Translations under genes and position numbers: made by a program
Notes under the pieces: generated by a model
Told to the model about the DNA's origin: nothing
Seen by the model: the letters and a program-made list of their open reading frames with translations, nothing else
Databases searched by the model: none
Source: Haliotis asinina
Taxonomy: Eukaryota > Mollusca > Gastropoda > Lepetellida > Haliotidae
Reading direction: 5' to 3'
Assembly (NCBI RefSeq): GCF_037392515.1
Contig: NC_090290.1
Location: forward strand, 25,751,753-25,815,752
DNA: 64,000 nucleotides
Shown here: one piece after another, positions 55,760 to 64,000 of the stretch
How positions within the stretch are numbered: position 1 is the stretch's first letter
Layout of the letters: the number at the start of each line of letters is the position of its first letter

Positions 55760-58700
55760 AACAGCGATTTAATTCCAACTTATAAGTAAAACGGATAATA
55801 TTAATGAAAATGATTTGTACATTTTATCAAATGTAGGGGCACACATACTACTCATTAAAGTAATTGTCTTGTTCATTGTATTGGTTTGTGTCGTTTTTAT
55901 AGACAAAACTATTATGAATACTAATTGACCAGGTGCGAGTTTGTCAAAACGTTTCATGATTCATTATCATTGTTTTTCGATAATTAAGTCAATTTAAATG
56001 CAATTAAATTATATCTGATGGCAGAACGTCTAACTCAAACAATATTTATACGGAAATTGTTAAAAATATATAAATCAGGTCAAGTCTTAATTTGGACAAG
56101 CCTTACGTCCATTTTCTAATACTTCTTTACTGAAAAAGCGATCTCTTTGTACCTTTCATTGCATACTTATGAAGGGAATTGATTTCATAATCATGAGAAG
56201 AAAAGTCTTTTTCCTAAATGAATACTCAATAAATATTCAGGTGTTGTGAAATTTTCATTTACGCTAAATTGATGCTAGGCAGGTGCGCGTGTTGCTCACA
56301 ATAAGATATGTAGTAAAACCGTGTAATTGTTGATATATACTAATCAGCAACCAGAGTAGTCTTTTTCCGAGGTCACAAAATGCACAAAACATGCCGTGAC
56401 GTCAACTAAAATGTCCATTATTTTCAGTTATTTCATTACGTTTGAAAATGTGGCTGGTACTCTGTTAATAATGATGGAAAATTAATAGAAATACATATAC
56501 ACAAACAGGAGAATATGGGAATCTAACAACTAAAATATGTATCGGATAGGGACATCCAAATCGCTATTGCCTGCTTTGTGATGTAGTACACTTGCATCTT
56601 TTCTTACAAATTGTGAAACTACCAAAAGGTATCCTCTCACATTGGGGAACTTTGTATTGGAATAGTTTGGTTCACTGTGAACAAAACATCACGAAAATAG
56701 ACTGTCCATATCCACGGCAAATTTTCTCCATGTGATCGGAGTTACATTGACCTAATGTAAACCATAGCTGAGTTATGCCTCCTTATCTTTATCCGTGCAT
56801 GACCTCTGCGGAATGAAAAAAATCGTAGCAGAGTGCTTTTATTGGTGCACGATAAAAAACTGAGAAATTTACTGTTTTTCAACACACACAAAAGTTTTGG
56901 ACAACTTTTAGCAGTGTCAATTTCTCAAACTCCTGAGGTAGCCACAATTATATTAATACAAACGGATAGGAAATTAAGTATTCTACATGTCTGTGCAATA
57001 ACGAAGCCAGTGTACATCTCTATATTTTGTCGCATAACCCAAATTAGTTTGTTGTCATATTTGTATGATTTTGAAAATTGATAAAAGAACACACGGTCTG
57101 CTTATACTTATAGAAAATTTCTAACATGACGGTAACATTTAAACATTGTATAGACTGTCAATTATGATCCTATTTCACACACATACGTGATCTAGTGTGT
57201 GTTTTCTGTCATATAGATTCTGCTGAATGCTACATCAAATAAATTAAAACAAAATGCAAATAATGAATGTTAAACAGACTAATTCTATAGCAACAATGTC
57301 CGGCTACTACCTTGTTCAGGAATATATCCATCAATATCCACATAAAAGAACGATATTCCAAGCTGGTAAATAATCCTGCTCTGTGTCGTGTGTCTTACAA
57401 CAGTCGAATTTGCGAAAATGTAACACATCGTTCCACATCTTTCACACTGGTGAAAACCTGATAAAACTCTCATTGGTCACCCAAGATAGCACACTTGGCA
57501 ACTAATTGTATGATGTCCACCATTCTAAGTAATTTAGTTAACCAATAATGAGCAATGAATCAATCAACGCATTGATGGTTAACTCTTTGAAGGGAGGATG
57601 TTGTTTTTACGCTCGCACTTTATGACAGGGTGTAGGCAGTATAGATTAGTACATCTACACACACTGCCTTTTGACAAATCCTCTGTAGAAGATAAAAGTA
57701 ATTAATTAATCAGTGTGTTATCGGTTAATCCTTTGATTTTGATTTGTTTTTGTAAGTCAGCTGATGAACCCTCTTACATCACTTACATGCACATATTACA
57801 TAACATACAATACATTTGCCATTACAGACCTTAATTTATAATGTTGAGTATTTACTCCAGTCAGGAGACATGCCAAATTGGAACCTTTGTTGAGTAACCT
57901 GAGAGGTGTTACCACTAATTATACCTGTTATAAATTCATTAACTGACCACCAAGAAAATGATGACAAATAACACGTGTAGGTTTACACCATCAAGCGCGA
58001 GTTACAGCGAGGAATATGTAATGTCTGTGTGGCATGCAGCCTGAAAACACGTATGGGCCAAAACTGTTTTGAGGATACAAACGGAACTTCGTTACATAAG
58101 GAATACATACAGGCATTTGCTGTGTACTTGGATGAATAGGTGTAATCAGTTTTTTTACGTAAGAAAATTTTCAGATTTCTCTACCAATGGCAAAGTCATC
58201 GTTTTTAGTTTACGAAATCAAATAAATCAACTGTGTGTTTTTATTATCATAGATAGTAAACCAGGGTAGCTACCACAGCTACCAAAATTTACGTATGATA
58301 TTTGCTATCACGGCTGGGCCAACACTCAAAACTATCTAAATATAAAGCTTTGCAATCTTTCGGACTGAAACAAATGGCTTGCTACGTGTCTGTAGACATC
58401 ATATTTTCACATAACATGATTAAATATCGAGGTACAAAACACTGAAATAGGATTAAATTGGATCAGTCACCATCCAAGCATCCGAAAAACAAAACTACAC
58501 TGCTGGGATATTTTGTTATGATCAGACAAGGAATACCATGGATATTTTTAAATAATGGCATATGATGGGCACCCGGCTTCCTGACTGTTTAGGTGAAGAG
58601 ATTCTGCTAATGTGGACCGGAGCCCAGTCAGTCACGGTCGAGGGAGCGAGCGCTGACCAATTTGCACTTTTGTTTCGTAATTAGACCGTTGGCGAGAAAC

Positions 58701-59300
58701 ATTATTCGCTCTGCATCAGTGCCCCTTTAAGAAATGCGGTCCCGGGGATTTATTCCCAGATGTAATGTTCTAAAAGGGGCGCTGGTATAAATGTTTTGGG
58801 TTTTAATGCGTGTAATGGGGGTTTAGAAGTTTGGGGGTAATATTCAAAAAGTTGGGGGAGGGGCGGTGATAAAAATTAATACACCTTTGTCCTTGTACTT
58901 TGTCTCCGTGTCTCTTCCTTCTGCTTGGCTGTCCCCGTCTCTTCTCGTCCTCTGCAACTTCCTGTGAATTAACATACTACTTTCATACATCTAATGTTAG
59001 TGATGTAAGCATTCAAGTAAACAACATAACTAACAATTTAAGAATCTAAGTCTGAAAGAAACCATGTCGCTTCTGGGAACCGAACACGGGTGGTCTGGTC
59101 GAGAGTCCTCCATCTTACCAGAGATTGGTGATAGACAGAGCAGAACTTATTGTATTTAAACACTGGACATGTGGAGGTAATACTGGCATAACAACTAATT
59201 GTAATAAAGGAATTGTGATGTCGTACTCTGTTGGTGGGTGCAAAATTTGAATGAGAGATCTCCTGGTGTGCTTTTCCTGTGCATATGATGATTATTGGTG
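55760..59300. other. Non-coding stretch between the two candidate first exons
   Basis: I looked for an acid-phosphatase RHG exon and found none. The piece at 58560-58740 shares an inverted motif with 54.6 kb. A degenerate tRNA-like B box (GTTCGGTTCCC, minus strand) lies near 59085. Confidence 0.4.
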
Positions 59301-59305
59301 CGAGT

Positions 59306-59330
59306 TGCATTTACGTAATGACGTCCCATG
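59306..59330. promoter_or_regulatory. bZIP/CRE-like sites upstream of the ATG12-like exon
   Basis: TTACGTAA followed at once by TGACGTC lies about 120 bp before the ATG at 59444. These match C/EBP-PAR and CRE half-site patterns. With no known transcription start, the role is only inferred. Confidence 0.3.
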
Positions 59331-59443
59331 ATTTAATGCTTTTTGAATAAAACATGCACGTTGTTGTCATTCCCATGCGAGAGCCTAGCTAACTGAGTGT
59401 GGTACACATTCCCGGTGTAAGAGAAGGACAAAATTTAGAAGCC

Positions 59444-59645
59444 ATGTCGTCATCCTCTAGTTTAGACATTCCCCCTAACGTAGTACGAGATCGTGAGCCC
59501 TCTTCTTCACCAGAGCCACTTTTGAATTTTCTTCCTCCCTTATCGGATGGTGACATCGACCCAGGTCAGAGAACGATTGACGACTTGAACGAGCACTCAC
59601 CGGGTTCATCAAGCGTCATAATACATGTAATGAGCAAAGCAGTAG
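59444..59645 (+). CDS. N-terminal exon of an ATG12-like ubiquitin-fold autophagy protein
   Basis: The exon opens at ATG 59444 in good context (GCCATGT) and encodes 67 codons plus one base. A low-complexity Ser/Pro/Asp-rich leader (MSSSSSLDIPPNVV...) leads into SSVIIHVMSKAVG. The donor is GTAG|GTGAGC. ATG12 proteins have a variable acidic/Ser-Pro leader followed by a first beta strand, KIDVLLKAVGD(T/A)PIMK. Here KAVG is followed by a phase-1 splice, where a GN-starting exon would give the D. ATG12 is conjugated to ATG5 during phagophore expansion. No PIMK...KWAV exon was found before 64000, so the rest should lie further right. The downstream evidence is missing, so this remains a family-level guess; the coding nature of the exon is better supported than its name. 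Confidence 0.5.
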
Positions 59646-62600
59646 GTGAGCAAAAAATTTTTTTTCTGTGACAAAGTAAACCCAGAAAACCACGTACACC
59701 ACCGCGCTAGAACTTGAATTTTTGCTTTGGTGCTGTTTTAGCTTTAACCTGCAATATCGACGACTGCTTTCAAGCCCGTACGACAAACGACAATCATGAG
59801 ATTTGGGATATATCAATAACAGTTATCTTACCTTGAACTACATTGATTTTGCTGATAGCTAAGGAGATACATTGTGTGTTTACAGCAGAACATCCCTCGA
59901 AGTCTGGATATAGTACAGTATTTATTGATATAAATATACATTCAGGGCACGTTCTCTCTGAAGTAGGCATCTAGTACTACCTGATGTCGGTGGTGTTGAA
60001 TACTGAATCAGATTACCTTGCTAACCAATCTCATGAAGTGTTGTACAGCAGATTCAGATCCATGAACATCAGACGATGTGATTTTACTCTATAATCCCAC
60101 AGCTGTCACAGAATGTGCTGTTGGATGAAGATAGAGTTATGTGTGTACAGACTCATGCCAGAAATATCCCAGTATAATGAAAATTCACGGACATCTATTT
60201 TCGTTCACCTATCTCTTCCGGATTTATGCAGTCGCTACAGATTAATTTGTGATGTGAGGTTTAATATGTTACGAGAGTGTATTTTCCATGATTTGAGTTG
60301 TTATTAATTTTACTGTGGTAGTTGTAATTGGGTCACAGTATTAAAGGTTTTAGCGTTAGTTATTATGGGTCACATTTCCTACAGAGAATTATGTAAGTGG
60401 CACGCCTCTAAGGCAGTACGTTATCTCCCTTTGAAAACAAATAAACACCACTTTGAGAGCTTGCCATGTGGTATGTGCTCGAACGTTTGGGAAATGACTG
60501 TGTGTATATATAAAGGCTAGTTGCTGTGTGACGGACATTCACACATTACCATCACAGTCACTGCCAACACTTCATCTTCACAGCCAACGTCAGACTATTC
60601 GCTGTGTTACATTCTGCATAACTGTTCCTCTCTCGCATTGACACTTTTGTGTATTTTGTGACCCAATGCCTTAGATTTTGTCTCACTTGTATTGTATTTG
60701 AAATTGGTATTGTGAAATTGACTTGTGACTTTGTATAACTTGCTCTCTTTGCTAAATAATACAAAATTTGAATGTTTTAGACTTGTCTTTGTTCTGTTTT
60801 GCTTGTTCACAAAGGGGGTTTCTTACATTGTTTGTCACGGCAAATTCCTAACCGAAACAAATGTTTGTAAACAAGAAGTCATCTTCGTTTTCCTGCTGTC
60901 ACGAATCGGAAGTCACAAACTTGAAAGTAGACATATGCTTGTGTTTTTCCAGTAAAAATCTCCAAAGGGGTGAAGAAAATTATTTGCAATTTCATTCAAG
61001 ACTACTGGAACTGTTACTTGTTTAAATGCATCTTTTTGATGAAAAAAGACAAAGTAGACAAATTCTGAACATTTCCTGACAAAACCCTTCTTATCAGCTT
61101 TGTAGGACACGCACTTCAATATTACAACGTAATCAACTGTTGGCGTAAACTATTCATGGTACAGCATTTCTGGGTTTTAGCTATCACAAATGCAAATGTC
61201 GTTGCGTGTGTATAAGATAATTCCCCAGAAATATGCAGAATTTGACTCTGACCTTACCCAAATCAAATGCAAGAAAATTATTAATGCTACACTAACTTAA
61301 CATGTAGGTCCATGGAAATGACGTCAAGTGATGAATACTTTTGGCACGGGTCTGTATATGCTTCCATAGTCATTAAACCAGCCTGGCAAAATGAACAGAT
61401 TAGAATGTTTACACATTTCAGTGTAGCTACTAACACTTATCAATCAAGCATCATTTGCTTAGTAGCGATGTTAGTAGTAACACTGAAACAGCACTTATAT
61501 TATTATTAAAGAAGTTGTGCATCCATAGACCTCTCCTAGATGTCCATCACACACACTTTTAAATGCCACTCAAAAAAGTTACCATTTTCTCCAATTTTTT
61601 AGATACCATTTCTGTGAAACTGGGGGGGCCTTTAATTATATTGTACCGATAATTATCAAGGATGTGTAAAGTTTCCTTCACATATTGTGACAGTAATATA
61701 ACTGGCTAGCAAATTCTAGAGTAGTTTTGCCGCAGAAATTACCAGTTCCCCTATAGATAATAACTATGTTGGCTGTGCAACGTGTTCTGTGATGAGATGT
61801 ATATATTATGCAGCAGTTAGTGACATCAAACCCTGTACCTGTCAGTGTCACATATTGGTACTAAAGAAGTGATATCTTAGCAGTTGGGTGCTGATAGTTA
61901 TGTGTCCAATATCACCAGAACATCTGTTCATATAGTCTATGATTTATGAGTTGTGAATACCATAAGCTAGATAACCAATGTTCAGACATTATACTTTTCC
62001 TTTACTTATTCCCTGATGCGAACAAATGTCTAGAAGATATAATGTTAAATATGAATAAATTTGTTTATATTGGAAGGATTCACTGTGAAATTACTCCAAA
62101 GCTTTCAGCAATGTTTACTAATACAATTTGTAGTGTTTTATGAAGACATGGTGCAGTTAACTAGGTGCAAAACTAGCTATGTTCATGCCACGTGTGAGTA
62201 TAGTCAAGGGGCTGACATTTTAGAATAAATTCAACATTGAAATTCTGTAAACATATTAACCCAATATGTACTAGGAATGGGTATGACAGAGAATTTCTAT
62301 ATTGTCATATATTGTGATGTGAAAACATGCACTGTAAACCGAAAATATTGTGCAGCTAGAAAAGTTTGTGTTGTGAATTTACCTGTCTTAATATTGCTAC
62401 ACAGAGAAGCTTTCCCATGTTGACGTTAAACGCAACGTTCACAAAAGTATAAACTGACGCAGAGTATTTCCAGTTTAAAGTAGTGCAACATGTATTGCAA
62501 TATATTGCAAGAAGTTTTTTTTGACCAAAAAAAACAACAAAAAACTTACTTATAATTGAGTTACTTTAAAACTTGATTTAAAAGCATAAACACAACAAAA

Positions 62601-63190
62601 TCATTGTTTTATTCAGTTTTAATGAAAGCTTTTAATCATGGCAAAATATAAATGTAAATAATATTTGGCAGAAATGAAACACAAAAAAGAACAATTGAAC
62701 ATCAACACAGTGGTTACTAGTTTGAACTAGTTTCTCAACTGTCACAGCAAAAGCCCTGACATTTTTGACAGCAACCAGAGGTGGATCAGGAGGGGGACTG
62801 GCTTGGGGATGCTAACATTTACCCCTGTTAAATATTACAATAAACTAAGAGCACTGATGTAGCAATATCAGTTCATCATTGCCATGTTTTCATACCGTCA
62901 GTGAATAACATTAAATCAATTTTGATTAATGTAGTTTGTGTTTCATGTATGGTCTAGAAATTGACTATTCTGCCATGTATGAATATAAAAATGCTATTGT
63001 TGTAAGATTTTTGTGTGTGTTGAAGGATGACTGATCACATGAAATGGGCAAACATGTTATCTGCTTTATGGTAAGCATATTTGTCAGTGCCATATCTGAA
63101 ATCAAAGCTGAAACATTGTAGAAAAAAGATAACTTTACATTTTTCTGTAATATTTGCATCTCTAATACATGTGGTCGTCAAGCCTCGAAA
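59646..63190. other. Probable intron after the ATG12-like exon
   Basis: AT-rich, with no exon I can support. A strong TATA-like string TATATATAAAGG lies at about 60505 (+), with no gene recognised after it. Confidence 0.4.
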
Positions 63191-63194
63191 CGAA

Positions 63195-63530
63195 AACCTG
63201 ATCTTTATTGATGTAGAAATAGTGTTCAGACTAGTGACCAACAAGATACGATACTACATTGCACTGTATGACATACTGTTCAAGCTACTGACCAACTAGT
63301 CAGACATACTACACCATCCTGTAGAGCATATTGTTTAGGCAAGTGACCAACAAGTCAGACATTCTACATTGCCCTGTGTGACATGTTGTTCAGGCAAGTG
63401 ACCAACAAGTCAGACATTCTACGTTGCCCTGTATGAGATGTTGTTCAGGCAAGGTACCAACTATTCAGACATACTACATTGTTCTGTCGGACATATTGAT
63501 CAGGGAAGTTACCAACTAGTCAGAGATTTC
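63195..63530. repeat. ~55-bp minisatellite
   Basis: GTGACCAACAAGTCAGACAT ... CCCTGTGTGACATGTTGTTC recurs about six times with drift at both ends. Confidence 0.88.
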
Positions 63531-63965
63531 CCACAGTATGTTCATGGCAGCAGCCCACCTGTGCACAACAGGGCCATCTCATCTCAACCAGTCATCCATC
63601 ACTTCAGGTGACTGTTATTGTGATATAGTGATTCCTTGCTACAGTGCTTCCTTTGTGGTCTGAATAATTGATGTGTGTTCCAGATGATTAGCTGTTCCAT
63701 CAATGCTTGTATGTAGGGTGCTGATGACAATGCAAGTGTACATGCAGGGCCTAACTATCACTAGTGTTGGGAATTTGTTAAAACGTCATAATTGATGATT
63801 CATTCATTACAACTGATCAGTCATCGAGAATATTTGCTTGACATCTTTTATCCAATTTTCATGGTTATGTTTGTTACTGTATAACAAAAAAATCCCAAAA
63901 CACATAGTTCTTTCAAGTTGTGCACAAATTCAACAAAATGCATTTGGAAATTCTACATCTTTAAA

Positions 63966-64000
63966 GGTGAGTGAGTGAATTTAGTTACACACCACACTCA
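63966..64000 (+). mobile_element. Start of a family A repeat, cut by the window edge
   Basis: GGTGAGTGAGTGAATTTAGT then CACCACACTCA is the 5' end of the family. Confidence 0.6.

Noticed and set aside
59080-59150. Minus-strand tRNA gene
   Set aside because: Only a B-box-like GTTCGGTTCCC is convincing; there is no cloverleaf. Probably an eroded SINE head.
60310-60700. Solo LTR-like block with a TATA box near 60505
   Set aside because: There is a TATA-like string, but I could not define ends, a target duplication or a second copy.

Overview
This is animal nuclear DNA: AT-rich, with split genes, long introns, many minisatellites and decayed transposons. It suggests a mollusc, and an abalone-like gastropod (Haliotis) best of all. 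Two inferences support this. The one complete-looking gene is an animal ceramide synthase. The window is also scattered with a GTGAGTGAGTTTAGTTTTA... interspersed repeat and two tRNA-derived SINE families of a kind I associate with abalone genomes. I could not run a search to confirm the species.

Region 1-26.8 kb is a ceramide synthase gene on the minus strand. I could place nine coding exons from the ATG at 26705 down to 1228. They join without a phase break into 339 codons and carry the homeobox-like segment and the Lag1p motif of the TLC domain. The last exon or exons (the acidic C-terminal tail) must lie left of the window. The introns hold several minisatellites (two of them pressed against small exons), a nearly whole Tigger/pogo transposon, SINEs, a solo arm of a fold-back element and a retroelement fossil. 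A TATA box and a YY1-type site mark the promoter and start codon.

Region 26.8-54 kb is a gene-poor repeat field. It holds a fold-back element just upstream of the ceramide synthase promoter and SINEs, one with clear target-site duplications and two arranged head to head. A 3.8-kb satellite of about 70 units of 54/55 bp follows, with higher-order structure. Two facing LINE 3' fragments and a 1.5-kb 31-bp minisatellite come next. Two broken copies of one mariner, two Tc1-type transposons (one split by a SINE), a 630-bp fold-back element, a 46-bp-arm perfect hairpin and another LINE fragment complete it.

Region 54-64 kb appears to hold the first exons of two plus-strand genes: a signal-peptide exon that fits the start of a histidine acid phosphatase (54176-54274), and an exon that fits the N-terminus of the ubiquitin-like autophagy protein ATG12 (59444-59645). 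Their downstream exons were not found in the window. Nothing here looks like an operon or bacterial system. The genes are independent, and I do not claim a new multi-gene system. The most unusual structures are the 54/55-bp satellite, the fold-back elements and the minisatellite-filled introns.
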